A DNA stretch of 25,444 bases from JBBQQG01 sp038216175 (GTDB lineage Bacteria; Patescibacteriota; Saccharimonadia; Saccharimonadales; OMJO01): positions 1 through 25,444 of the forward strand of contig JBBQQG010000014.1 in assembly GCA_038216175.1 (NCBI GenBank), in the 5' to 3' direction. Below the pieces are notes generated by a model that did no database searches, was not told where the DNA came from, and was given only the letters and a program-made list of their open reading frames with translations. Below are positions 6,903-13,961 of this stretch, one piece after another (positions within the stretch are counted from its first letter, which is position 1; every line of letters starts with the position of its first letter). The translations under genes and the position numbers were made by a program.

Positions 6903-7868
6903 TTAATTAAATGCCTCTTCGTCTACAGGTTTATCAGAGTTGAAATCATTGATTTTGTTCATAACGGCTTTGTTGGAAGCATTAAAACTGTCTATTTTTT
7001 CTTCAACAACAGTTTGTACGGCTTTTATGACTTCGTCCATTAATTTAACGACTGCAAATTCTGACGGATTATCGTTCAATTCTTTTACTAATGTATTACG
7101 ATATGCAATTCTCATATCAGTATTAATATTTACTTTACTGACACCGATTTTAACGGCATCTATAAAATAATGACCCGGCGTTCCACTGCCACCGTGAAGA
7201 CTAATATTGCAATTAGTATTTTCTCTGATTTTTTGCAGTAAATCCAAGTCCAACATCTTTGGAACGGGATACTGGCCATGCAAATTACCGACGGCAGCTG
7301 CAAACGTATCAATATTGGTTGCATCTATAAAAGATTTGGCACCTTCCGGTGTGCTAAATGTTTTTTTAATTTCATCGTAATTTATAGATTCTGTATGAAC
7401 ATTCGAACTACCACCAAAATAATGCGGTTCACTTTCGACCGATGCTCCAGTTAATCTAGCATATTCGACTACTTCACGGGTCTTATTAATAATTTCTTCT
7501 TCAGACGCATCATGTTCTGCTTGCGATATATCAATATGAATAAATTCAAATCCGGCTTCTATGCCGGCAATTGCATCTTGAACAGTGGGCGAATGATCAA
7601 GGTTAAGATACATTTCTAATCCATATTTATTTATATAGTTATCGACCATATCGCGTACATTATCTAGACCGATTGCGTCAACCTCACCCTGGCTGACCTG
7701 GACAATTACAGGAGCTTGCTTATTTAAAGCAGCAGCAACAACAGCTTTTAAGGTTTCTTGGTTGTCCAAATTAAATGCACCTAAAGCAAAATGCTCAGAC
7801 CGTGCTCTTGCCATAGTCTGTCGTGCTCTTTCACAATTTTCTCTAATTTGTCTAAGTGTTAATGCCAT
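6903..7868 (-). CDS. fba: Class II (zinc) fructose-bisphosphate aldolase
   Basis: A 321-residue TIM-barrel enzyme that interconverts fructose-1,6-bisphosphate with dihydroxyacetone phosphate and glyceraldehyde-3-phosphate. The zinc and catalytic sites are visible: Asp91-His92 in LNLDHSP, Glu in VESEPHYFGG (144-153), His197 in VGNLHGQY, and His225 in SLHGGSGTPG, followed by the phosphate loop VSKVNINTDMR. The usual LHLDHG is LNLDHS, a mild change, and tagatose-bisphosphate aldolases share the same fold. It opens its own transcription unit from a promoter that overlaps the divergent membrane gene's promoter, with a PfkB kinase downstream. It fits with GAPDH and transketolase nearby, which use its triose product. 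Identification is firm. Confidence 0.93.
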   Translation of the reverse strand: MALTLRQIRENCERARQTMARARSEHFALGAFNLDNQETLKAVVAAALNKQAPVIVQVSQGEVDAIGLDNVRDMVDNYINKYGLEMYLNLDHSPTVQDAIAGIEAGFEFIHIDISQAEHDASEEEIINKTREVVEYARLTGASVESEPHYFGGSSNVHTESINYDEIKKTFSTPEGAKSFIDATNIDTFAAAVGNLHGQYPVPKMLDLDLLQKIRENTNCNISLHGGSGTPGHYFIDAVKIGVSKVNINTDMRIAYRNTLVKELNDNPSEFAVVKLMDEVIKAVQTVVEEKIDSFNASNKAVMNKINDFNSDKPVDEEAFN

Positions 7869-7883
7869 AGATACCTAGTTTAG

Positions 7884-7913
7884 TTGCTTATGCTTTCAAG
7901 CATAGCATATAAT
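7884..7913 (+). promoter_or_regulatory. Promoter of the plus-strand membrane gene
   Basis: TTGCTT (7884-7889), an 18-bp spacer, and a perfect TATAAT (7908-7913). The predicted transcript start near 7920 leaves a leader of only about 12 nt before ATG 7932, without a Shine-Dalgarno. The spacer contains a perfect palindrome. Confidence 0.6.
7889..7904. promoter_or_regulatory. Perfect 16-bp palindrome, candidate operator
   Basis: TATGCTT-TC-AAGCATA: 7-bp arms with a 2-bp centre. It lies in the -35/-10 spacer of the plus-strand promoter and on the predicted start site of the aldolase promoter, so a dimeric regulator bound here could control both genes. No regulator is encoded adjacent. Confidence 0.5.
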
Positions 7914-7938
7914 ACATTCGGAACTGTCGATATGACAA
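7909..7938 (-). promoter_or_regulatory. Promoter of the class II aldolase gene
   Basis: On the minus strand TTGTCA (7933-7938), an 18-bp spacer, and TATTAT (7909-7914), each one mismatch from consensus. The start would be near 7902, giving a ~34-nt leader to ATG 7868. Its -10 occupies the same bases as the TATAAT of the divergent promoter. Confidence 0.65.
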
Positions 7939-8549
7939 AACAAAATAAATTCTATTCGATACTAGCTTGGCTTTTACCTTCAGGTGGTGAAACTATATTT
8001 TATATTGCGTTTTGCGGAATAACACTTGTGTCTAGTAACGCTACTTTTTTAAGAAGCTTTATATATTTACCAAACGGATTTCAACTTCAGAGCGCGGTTC
8101 TAAATTCGGCTAATTCTATTGTAGAAAATTTTGTTGGAGATCGCATTGCTCAGTCTGCTGTAGTTGCAATATTTTGGGCTGTCGTAGGACTGGGTGTTTA
8201 TGTATTAATTTGGCTTGGTCTAAATTTTTCTAGTGAACTCGGTAACGACTTAGCTGTTACGAAATTTGTACATCCAAATAACGTCGACACACGATCTCCT
8301 TTACGAGATCTAATTTCACGAAGTATATTTCAATTTTTTACACTGTGTATTCTAATTTTTTATATTAACTTAATTGTAAGTGTGCTCCTACCTTACATCG
8401 GTGGACTTCTAAGAATAGCCGTTCAGGAATGGCCAAAAATAAGTGGTATAAAATCTGGAATTATTGGCATCGTAAGTGAATTTATTATCCTTCACTTTTT
8501 CACAATAATATTACGTATATTTACTCTGAGAAAAAGAGTATTCGGCTGA
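7932..8549 (+). CDS. Small integral membrane protein, unknown function
   Basis: I do not recognise this family. The best start is ATG 7932 (MTKQNKFYSILAWLLP), giving 205 residues; an in-frame TTG at 7884 is unsuitable because it lies in the promoter's -35. Four hydrophobic segments are visible: about residues 18-35, 73-96, 130-155 and 176-196. A polar loop (SSELGNDLAVTKFVHPNNVDTRSPLRD) follows the second segment and the tail is basic (RIFTLRKRVFG), consistent with a cytoplasmic end. No catalytic or transport motif is evident. It sits alone on the plus strand inside the sugar-phosphate island, shares a promoter region with the aldolase gene, and ends 7 nt before the convergent transketolase stop codon. 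Confidence 0.7.
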   Translation: MTKQNKFYSILAWLLPSGGETIFYIAFCGITLVSSNATFLRSFIYLPNGFQLQSAVLNSANSIVENFVGDRIAQSAVVAIFWAVVGLGVYVLIWLGLNFSSELGNDLAVTKFVHPNNVDTRSPLRDLISRSIFQFFTLCILIFYINLIVSVLLPYIGGLLRIAVQEWPKISGIKSGIIGIVSEFIILHFFTIILRIFTLRKRVFG

Positions 8550-8556
8550 AATTTAA

Positions 8557-9528
8557 CTACTTTAGCATGTGATGAGCTTGAAGCATAATATGTTTAGATG
8601 TTAGTCCAAAGTGTTCTAATAATTCTTGCGGTGTGCCCGCTTCGCCAAATCTATCTCGAACACCCATACGTTTAAGCGGCACTGGATATTCTTCTCCCAG
8701 TAATTCTGCTACGGCACTGCCAAGACCGCCATTAATTTGAGCTTCTTCTATTGTTATTACATGTTTGGTTTTTTGAGCGCTTTTAATAATCGTAACTGCA
8801 TCTAAAGGTTTAATTGTGGGAACATGAATCACTTCTACATCTATACCATCTAAAAACATCTTCTCTGCAGCTGCAAAAGCGTGATATGTCATAGTTCCAG
8901 TGCTTATTAGAGTGATATCTGAGCCTTTAGTGTAAACGTAGGCTTTTCCGATCTCGAACGGAGTTTTTTCTGTGGTAATGATTGGAGAAGCGTCTCTGGC
9001 AACTCGTATATATCCAGGACGGTTATCTTTTGCTAATGCGAGAGTAGCTCTTTCAGCCTCAAGACTGTCTCCGGGTACAACTACTACCATATTTGGTAAT
9101 GCTCTCATTATTGCAATGTCTTCAAGCATTTGATGTGTAGCCCCGTCAGGACCTGTAAACAATCCAGCATGAGATCCGACAATTTTTACCGGTCGATCAT
9201 TCAGACAAATAGTTGTCCTAATCTGTTCCCAATTTCGGCCCGGGCTAAAAGCGGCATAGCTTGAGACAAATGGAATTTTCCCAAGTGCTGACATACCTGA
9301 TCCAACGGTAACGAGGTTTTGTTCGGCAATTCCCACCTGAATAAATCTTTCTGGGAATTCTTCGGCAAACATGCTAATTTGTGTAGAACCTGTTAAGTCA
9401 GCACATAACGCCACAACGTTTACATTCTGTTTGCCGGCTTCTAATAAACCTCTACCGAAACCTTTGCGTATCGGTTCAGATTCAATTTTTGACGATAAAA
9501 TATCTGCGATTAAATGTAATTCACTCAC
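8557..9528 (-). CDS. Transketolase, C-terminal subunit
   Basis: A 323-residue protein with the pyrimidine-binding and C-terminal transketolase domains. It pairs with the next gene to transfer two-carbon units between sugar phosphates using thiamine diphosphate. VGIAEQNLVTVGSGMS (65-80) carries the conserved Glu69 that activates the cofactor; SSYAAFSPGR and SHAGLFTGPDGATHQ are substrate/cofactor loops; the C-terminal domain starts near 190. Start is GTG at 9526-9528 and overlaps the TGA of the N-subunit (GTGA), so the two chains should be made in equal amounts. Transketolase is normally one ~650-residue chain; split versions are known from archaea and many CPR bacteria. A 1-deoxyxylulose-5-phosphate synthase is less likely given the Rpe/RpiB neighbours. 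Confidence 0.93.
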   Translation of the reverse strand: MSELHLIADILSSKIESEPIRKGFGRGLLEAGKQNVNVVALCADLTGSTQISMFAEEFPERFIQVGIAEQNLVTVGSGMSALGKIPFVSSYAAFSPGRNWEQIRTTICLNDRPVKIVGSHAGLFTGPDGATHQMLEDIAIMRALPNMVVVVPGDSLEAERATLALAKDNRPGYIRVARDASPIITTEKTPFEIGKAYVYTKGSDITLISTGTMTYHAFAAAEKMFLDGIDVEVIHVPTIKPLDAVTIIKSAQKTKHVITIEEAQINGGLGSAVAELLGEEYPVPLKRMGVRDRFGEAGTPQELLEHFGLTSKHIMLQAHHMLK

Positions 9529-10412
9529 TCGTGTTCACCCCGGATCTTACCATTTAATGTTCTAAGTTCATGCAGAGCTATAGTAGCTTGTTTATTTTTT
9601 TCTGGAGCCCCAGCTACATCTTGCAAACCTACCGGAATGCCGTGCCAATGAAAGTCATATTCCATAAAATCAACTCCTTTTCCTGGGATTGTATGTGCAA
9701 TAATTACGACTGGTTTTTCTACTATTGCTCTGGCCATTGCACATGCGTCTATAAAAGCTTCAATGTTGTTGCCGTCAATTTCAATTACATGCCAGCCAAA
9801 TGCATCCCATTTAGCAGCCAAATCTTCTAGTGGCATAACATACTCCGTCGTACCGTCAATTTGTATGTTGTTTCTATCCACAATAGCAATCAAATTATTA
9901 AGTCTATACTTCGCAGCCAACATGATTGCTTCCCAAACATTTCCTTCGTCCAGCTCACCATCACCAAGCGTTACATAAATCCATCGATGATGGTCAGCAT
10001 CTATTCTCATTGCCAGAGACATTCCAGCTGCCTGACTTAATCCTGACCCCAAAGGTCCACTTGTTGTTTCAAGTCCAGGTAATAATTTACGTTCAGGATG
10101 ACCCTGAAGCCTGCTGCCAAATTTTCTTAATGTTGACAGTTCTTTGATATCAAAATAACCAGCTCGAGCTAATGTCGCATATACAACTGGAGCTATATGG
10201 CCATTACTAACTACTAGCATGTCTCTTTGGTCCCAGTCGGGCTTTTTCGGATCATGTTTTAAAACGTCAAAATATAATGCTGCAAATATATCAGCCATTC
10301 CAAGTGGGCCGGCACTATGGCCGCTGCCCGCTTTTAATAGCATTTTAATAATATCCTGACGGATATCATTAGCTATTAATTCAAGTTCCTGAATCGATAA
10401 TTTTTTCTTCAC
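9525..10412 (-). CDS. Transketolase, N-terminal subunit
   Basis: A 295-residue protein matching the thiamine-diphosphate-binding N-terminal domain. GSGHSAGPLGMADIFAALYF, SNGHIAPVVYATLA and GLSQAAGMSLAM line the cofactor site, and GDGELDEGNVWEAI followed by IVDRNNIQIDG is the GDG-to-N metal/pyrophosphate motif. Start GTG at 10410-10412 overlaps the rpe stop by one base (TAGTG), with GGAG six bases upstream. The stop overlaps the C-subunit start. With RpiB and Rpe upstream it forms the non-oxidative pentose phosphate branch. No transaldolase is in the window. Identification is firm. Confidence 0.94.
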   Translation of the reverse strand: MKKKLSIQELELIANDIRQDIIKMLLKAGSGHSAGPLGMADIFAALYFDVLKHDPKKPDWDQRDMLVVSNGHIAPVVYATLARAGYFDIKELSTLRKFGSRLQGHPERKLLPGLETTSGPLGSGLSQAAGMSLAMRIDADHHRWIYVTLGDGELDEGNVWEAIMLAAKYRLNNLIAIVDRNNIQIDGTTEYVMPLEDLAAKWDAFGWHVIEIDGNNIEAFIDACAMARAIVEKPVVIIAHTIPGKGVDFMEYDFHWHGIPVGLQDVAGAPEKNKQATIALHELRTLNGKIRGEHE

Positions 10413-11047
10413 TATTCTCCATCCACTAGTAGCTTTAGTTTAGCATAAGCAGTTGCAGCGTTATCGGAATTATGGATAAATCCTCCGACATTCAATACAT
10501 CTACATTACCTCGAACGAGTTCGTTAATATTGTTTGAGTTAATGCCACCATCCCAACCAATTTCAATATCAGATTTTAAATTCTTAATATACGCAACTTT
10601 ATATAATAATTTGATATCCATAACACCGCCAAAATATCCAAGTTTTCCGGAAAATATTAAAACATGATCGATATAATTGATTGCCGGTTTAATAACTTCG
10701 GGAAGATCATTGGGTAGAAGCGCAACTCCTACTTTAATATTTGCATCATGTAGAATTTGAGCTATCTCACCGAAATTGCCCTCTGCATCGGCATGAACAA
10801 TAACTAAATTTGGCTTTAATTTAATCACCATATCCAAATAGACTAGTGGATTCTTATACATTAAATGTAAGTCAGCTATTGTGTCTTCGTTCCAATCTAT
10901 TTCTGTTAAATCAGGTGATTTTGTAGGTACTAATATTCCATCCATAAAATCAAAATGAATTCGCTTAGATAATTCCGAGACTTTACTATACTGAGATTTG
11001 TATTCCTGTAAATTATTAGGAGTAACAGTTGGACAAATTACTGCCAT
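10412..11047 (-). CDS. rpe: Ribulose-phosphate 3-epimerase-like protein (divergent)
   Basis: A 211-residue TIM-barrel protein expected to interconvert ribulose-5-phosphate and xylulose-5-phosphate. Metal-binding residues of the family are present: His31 and Asp33 in IHFDFMDG, His61 in DLHLM, and Asp165 in IGWDGGIN, with VNVGGFI-like phosphate binding (LNVGGFI) after it. It departs from typical Rpe: the N-terminal motif is ICPTVTP rather than SxLSAD, and the usual TVNPGFGGQ loop reads IFSGKLGYFGG. It may therefore be a divergent Rpe or a related epimerase, but its position between rpiB and transketolase favours the pentose phosphate role. ATG immediately follows the rpiB TAA. Confidence 0.8.
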   Translation of the reverse strand: MAVICPTVTPNNLQEYKSQYSKVSELSKRIHFDFMDGILVPTKSPDLTEIDWNEDTIADLHLMYKNPLVYLDMVIKLKPNLVIVHADAEGNFGEIAQILHDANIKVGVALLPNDLPEVIKPAINYIDHVLIFSGKLGYFGGVMDIKLLYKVAYIKNLKSDIEIGWDGGINSNNINELVRGNVDVLNVGGFIHNSDNAATAYAKLKLLVDGE

Positions 11048-11494
11048 TTAAGTTAGCTCATCAATTTCCTTTAATCTTCTGCTAAATCTAGGTGCATTTG
11101 AAAAAGGTGTGCTCAGCCAAGTTTCTAATATTGCATATGCTTTGTCTTTTTCTAATATCTGTGCAGGCAAGCACAATATGTTACTGTTGTCGTCGCTCCG
11201 AGAAGACCTGGCTGATTGAATATCGTAACCTAATGTTGCTCGGATTCCTTTAAATCTATTTGCTGCAATACACATACCCTGGCCACTTCCGCAAACTAAA
11301 ATACCCCTAGGATCTTCTTCGTCACTACTGAGTACATGGCTAACAACTTTTTGTGCAAATATCGGAAAATCATCAGCTGGATCTAGTAATTGATCGCCAT
11401 CATCTCCTACTTGATAACCTTTACTTCTAAGAAACTTAGATAAATCACTTCTTAGATAAAATCCATTGTGGTCTGCGCCGAGATATATTTTCAT
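11048..11494 (-). CDS. rpiB: Ribose-5-phosphate isomerase B
   Basis: A 148-residue RpiB/LacAB-family protein, expected to isomerise ribose-5-phosphate and ribulose-5-phosphate. GADHNGFYLR (6-15) and GILVCGSGQGMCIAANR (64-80) match the family, with the catalytic Cys68. By comparison with E. coli RpiB (SRQHNDTN around His99), the equivalent stretch here is SRSDDNSN, so that ring-opening His is replaced by Asp101, and the CGTG motif is CGSG. Activity may be altered or the substrate different; LacA/LacB-type isomerases belong to the same family. It follows gap by 20 nt without a clear ribosome site and directly precedes rpe. Confidence 0.88.
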   Translation of the reverse strand: MKIYLGADHNGFYLRSDLSKFLRSKGYQVGDDGDQLLDPADDFPIFAQKVVSHVLSSDEEDPRGILVCGSGQGMCIAANRFKGIRATLGYDIQSARSSRSDDNSNILCLPAQILEKDKAYAILETWLSTPFSNAPRFSRRLKEIDELT

Positions 11495-11514
11495 AAACTA
11501 TTAACTTGGATTGA

Positions 11515-12561
11515 TTATGCGGTTGTAGTATCTGGAGTACTTGTTTTTGGATTGGCTAGCAGACGACCTACATCGGCAACAACTTCTACCAATCTGTTGC
11601 TGTAACCCCATTCATTGTCGTACCATGCGACTACTTTTAACATATTTCCGTCGACAACTGCTGTGAGATTAAGATCTACAATCGCAGAATGACTGTTTCC
11701 TATAAAATCGCTACTCACTAATTCCTCTTCGGTAACATCTATAATCCCCTGATAAAAAGGATTTTTTGCAGCAACCTTAAAGGCTTCGTTTACTTCCTCG
11801 ACGGTTACATTACGTTTTGTAATAATGACAAAGTCAGCTAATGAAACCACAGGAGTAGGTACTCTTACGCTTAATCCACCGAAAATTCCCGATAAGACTG
11901 GTAAGGCTTGGGCAGCAGCGATCGATGCACCAGTTGTTGTCGGTACTATATTCTCTGCAGCATTGCGTGCTTCTCTTAGGTCTTTGGCCGGAGCATCTTG
12001 TAATTTCTGACTGGCAGTGTAACTGTGTACTGTAGTCATCATTGCTTTTTCAATACCAAAATTACTTTCAATTACAGCTGCAACGGGAGTAATACAATTA
12101 GTCGTACAAGATGCATTGCTGATAATGTCGTTTGCGGAATCTAGATTATCTTCATTTACTCCTAATACAATAGTCGTAGCACCATCACCCTTTGCTGGGG
12201 CAGATATTACAACTTTTTTAGCACCGGCAGTAATATGAGCCTTGGCCTTTTGTGGATCTACAAAAAATCCTGTTGATTCTATTACTACATCTACATTTAA
12301 ATCTTTCCATGGAAGCAATGCTGGATCCTTTTCGGCTATAACTAAGACATGGACATCGTTTACTATTATTCCTTTTTCATCAAAACTAACTTTATTTTTA
12401 TAAGTTCCATAGTTGCTATCGTGTTTAAGCAAATGGGCTAATGTCTTAGTATCCGTTAAGTCGTTAATTGCAATTATTTCTAGGTCCGACCGTTCAAAAG
12501 CAACTTTAAAAGCATTTCGGCCTATCCGGCCAAAACCGTTAATACCAACTTTTGTTTTCAT
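11515..12561 (-). CDS. gap: Glyceraldehyde-3-phosphate dehydrogenase
   Basis: A 348-residue enzyme that oxidises and phosphorylates glyceraldehyde-3-phosphate to 1,3-bisphosphoglycerate. NAD site GINGFGRIGR (6-15) with Asp34 in AINDLTD, which favours NAD over NADP; catalytic Cys152 in NASCTTNC and His179 in TTVHSYT; the C-terminal WYDNEWGYSNR is the family hallmark. The usual DLPH segment after the S-loop reads DAPA, a small change near the cofactor 2'-hydroxyl, so dual cofactor use is conceivable. It has the best ribosome site in the window (AGGAGG) and a clear promoter, and it heads the gap-rpiB-rpe-tktN-tktC operon. A short Thr/Pro tail (PKTSTPDTTTA) extends the C-terminus. Confidence 0.97.
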   Translation of the reverse strand: MKTKVGINGFGRIGRNAFKVAFERSDLEIIAINDLTDTKTLAHLLKHDSNYGTYKNKVSFDEKGIIVNDVHVLVIAEKDPALLPWKDLNVDVVIESTGFFVDPQKAKAHITAGAKKVVISAPAKGDGATTIVLGVNEDNLDSANDIISNASCTTNCITPVAAVIESNFGIEKAMMTTVHSYTASQKLQDAPAKDLREARNAAENIVPTTTGASIAAAQALPVLSGIFGGLSVRVPTPVVSLADFVIITKRNVTVEEVNEAFKVAAKNPFYQGIIDVTEEELVSSDFIGNSHSAIVDLNLTAVVDGNMLKVVAWYDNEWGYSNRLVEVVADVGRLLANPKTSTPDTTTA

Positions 12562-12565
12562 TTAT

Positions 12566-12571
12566 CCTCCT
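12566..12571 (-). promoter_or_regulatory. Consensus Shine-Dalgarno of gap
   Basis: AGGAGG on the minus strand, 4 nt before ATG 12561. It is a full anti-16S match, in contrast to the leaderless starts of uvrB, pheS and yajQ. Confidence 0.8.
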
Positions 12572-12605
12572 TAGAATTTTGTAGTTGCTATAATTTTCAT
12601 TTCTG

Positions 12606-12635
12606 ATTATAAACTGCTTATGTCTGATACTACAA
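12606..12635 (-). promoter_or_regulatory. Promoter of the gap-rpiB-rpe-tkt operon
   Basis: TTGTAG (12630-12635), an 18-bp spacer and a perfect TATAAT (12606-12611) on the minus strand. The predicted start near 12599 gives a leader of about 38 nt. The site lies in the 114-nt gap after the pyrophosphatase gene, so the operon is likely uncoupled from ppa. Confidence 0.6.
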
Positions 12636-12675
12636 GTGTGCATTAAAAACGCCAACAATTAATAAATGCCGATTT

Positions 12676-13206
12676 TTACCACCATTTATTTTCAATTGCT
12701 CTTTCGCTACATTCTCTAATAATTTTCCATGAGTCTTCTATATTTAAAAAGCCTCGTACAATTGTCCCTCCGCTTTTAAGATCCTTATAGTGCGAAAAAT
12801 GATGCTCAATTTGTTTTTTTACTTGTTCTGGAAGTTGATCGAGAGAAGTTATTTTTCCTAAATGTCGATCTTCAACAGGTACGACAATTATTTTATGATC
12901 ATTTTCCCCATCATCTTCAAAATCTAGCGCACCTATAACCCTTGCTTCGACTACAAGACCTGTAATTAGAGGTTCGTCAGTTATTATTAACGTATCAAGT
13001 TCATCACCATCTTCATCTAATGTTTGCGGGATAAAACCGTAATTAGTCGGCTTAGAAAAGATTCCCGGTTCGACTCTATCAAGAATAAAATACTTCTCGT
13101 GTCTCTGCCATTCAATTTTATTCATAGAGCCTTTTGGTATTTCGATAACAGTATTTACGAATTCATTGTCTTTGCCAAATGTAATATTATTGAAAGGATA
13201 TCCCAT
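12676..13206 (-). CDS. ppa: Inorganic pyrophosphatase (family I)
   Basis: A 176-residue soluble pyrophosphatase that hydrolyses PPi to phosphate and so drives nucleotide, tRNA-charging and lipid reactions. The metal-binding signature is DEDGDELDTLI (64-74), with upstream VIEIPKGSMNKIEW and KYFILDRV, the PTNYGFIP strand (53-60), and HKIIVVPVEDRH. The length agrees with the E. coli-type hexameric enzyme. GGAG lies 8 nt before ATG 13206. It stands just upstream of the gap operon but is separated from it by a promoter. Identification is firm. Confidence 0.97.
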   Translation of the reverse strand: MGYPFNNITFGKDNEFVNTVIEIPKGSMNKIEWQRHEKYFILDRVEPGIFSKPTNYGFIPQTLDEDGDELDTLIITDEPLITGLVVEARVIGALDFEDDGENDHKIIVVPVEDRHLGKITSLDQLPEQVKKQIEHHFSHYKDLKSGGTIVRGFLNIEDSWKIIRECSERAIENKWW

Positions 13207-13245
13207 ATATTTTCTCCAGTTAATTAGCTATTTATCGATAAAGTT

Positions 13246-13255
13246 ATTGTACACT
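13246..13255. promoter_or_regulatory. Overlapping divergent -10 elements (ppa minus, glpQ-like plus)
   Basis: ATTGTACACT holds TACAAT on the minus strand (13246-13251, about 33-nt leader to ppa with GGAG) and TACACT on the plus strand (13250-13255, about 5-nt leader to ATG 13267 with no Shine-Dalgarno). Neither has a good -35. It echoes the shared -10 layout at 7908-7914 but is weaker evidence. Confidence 0.35.
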
Positions 13256-13266
13256 AATAGCAATAT

Positions 13267-13956
13267 ATGAATATAATTGGACACCGTGGAGCGGCTGGAT
13301 TAGCGTTAGAAAATACACTTGATAGTTTTAAATTAGCCATTCAATCAAAAGTTTATGCTATTGAGTTTGACGTAAGGAAAACAGCTGATAATCAGCTGGT
13401 TGTATTCCATGATTCCGATTTAAAAAGACTAGCAAATCGAAGTGAAAAAATCTCAGATTTAACATTAAGCGAACTTAATAAAATAAAATTAATTGACGGC
13501 AAATCACATATTCCTTCTCTAGTTGAAGTGCTAAATCTTGTTAAAAATTATAAGTTGCTTATTGAAATAAAAGACGAAAATACTGCTGATCTTTTAATTC
13601 AAGTTTTAGATAAATTTCCCAAGATTGACTACGCAGTCCTTTCTTTTCTACTAGACGAGATGACAATGCTTAGGGAGGCGCGCCCAGAAATAAAGATTTA
13701 CTTAAACGAACACACGAAATATATGGAAGTTATACAGATAGCTAAAGCTCGTAAGCTTAATGGTGTTGGACTTAACTATTGGTTACTGAATCCTTTTTCT
13801 TATTGGTTGGCCAGAAGGGCTAAATTAGATTTATTCGTCTTTACAATTGATAATAAGGTAATAGCTAAAATGATCGGAATGTTATATCCAAAAGTTGGTA
13901 TTTGTACCAATCATCCCGAATATTTTAACAATTCTAAAAAATATAAATCTACGTAA
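13267..13956 (+). CDS. Glycerophosphodiester phosphodiesterase
   Basis: A 229-residue GDPD-family TIM-barrel enzyme that splits glycerophosphodiesters to glycerol-3-phosphate and an alcohol. IGHRGAAGLALENT (4-17) supplies the HRG and ENT motifs, EFDVRKTADNQLVVFHD (38-54) the metal-binding ExD and HD residues, IEIKDEN the later Glu/Lys, and VFTIDN replaces the common WTVN. No signal peptide is present, so it acts in the cytoplasm, perhaps recycling scavenged or turned-over phospholipid head groups. It starts a two-gene plus-strand unit with the flavin reductase 5 nt downstream. No ribosome site is visible; the transcript may have a very short leader. Confidence 0.92.
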   Translation: MNIIGHRGAAGLALENTLDSFKLAIQSKVYAIEFDVRKTADNQLVVFHDSDLKRLANRSEKISDLTLSELNKIKLIDGKSHIPSLVEVLNLVKNYKLLIEIKDENTADLLIQVLDKFPKIDYAVLSFLLDEMTMLREARPEIKIYLNEHTKYMEVIQIAKARKLNGVGLNYWLLNPFSYWLARRAKLDLFVFTIDNKVIAKMIGMLYPKVGICTNHPEYFNNSKKYKST

Positions 13957-13961
13957 CATTC

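Noticed and set aside
7901..7914. The palindrome at 7889-7904 as a terminator hairpin
   Set aside because: It lies between divergent promoters, not after a gene, and has no T-run.
7884..7931. TTG start for the plus-strand membrane protein
   Set aside because: The region holds the -35, palindrome and -10; ATG 7932 is downstream of the predicted transcript start.
9570..10147. Overlapping open frames opposite the transketolase N-subunit
   Set aside because: Three mutually overlapping frames with cysteine- and histidine-rich, low-complexity translations; the minus-strand gene is unquestionable.
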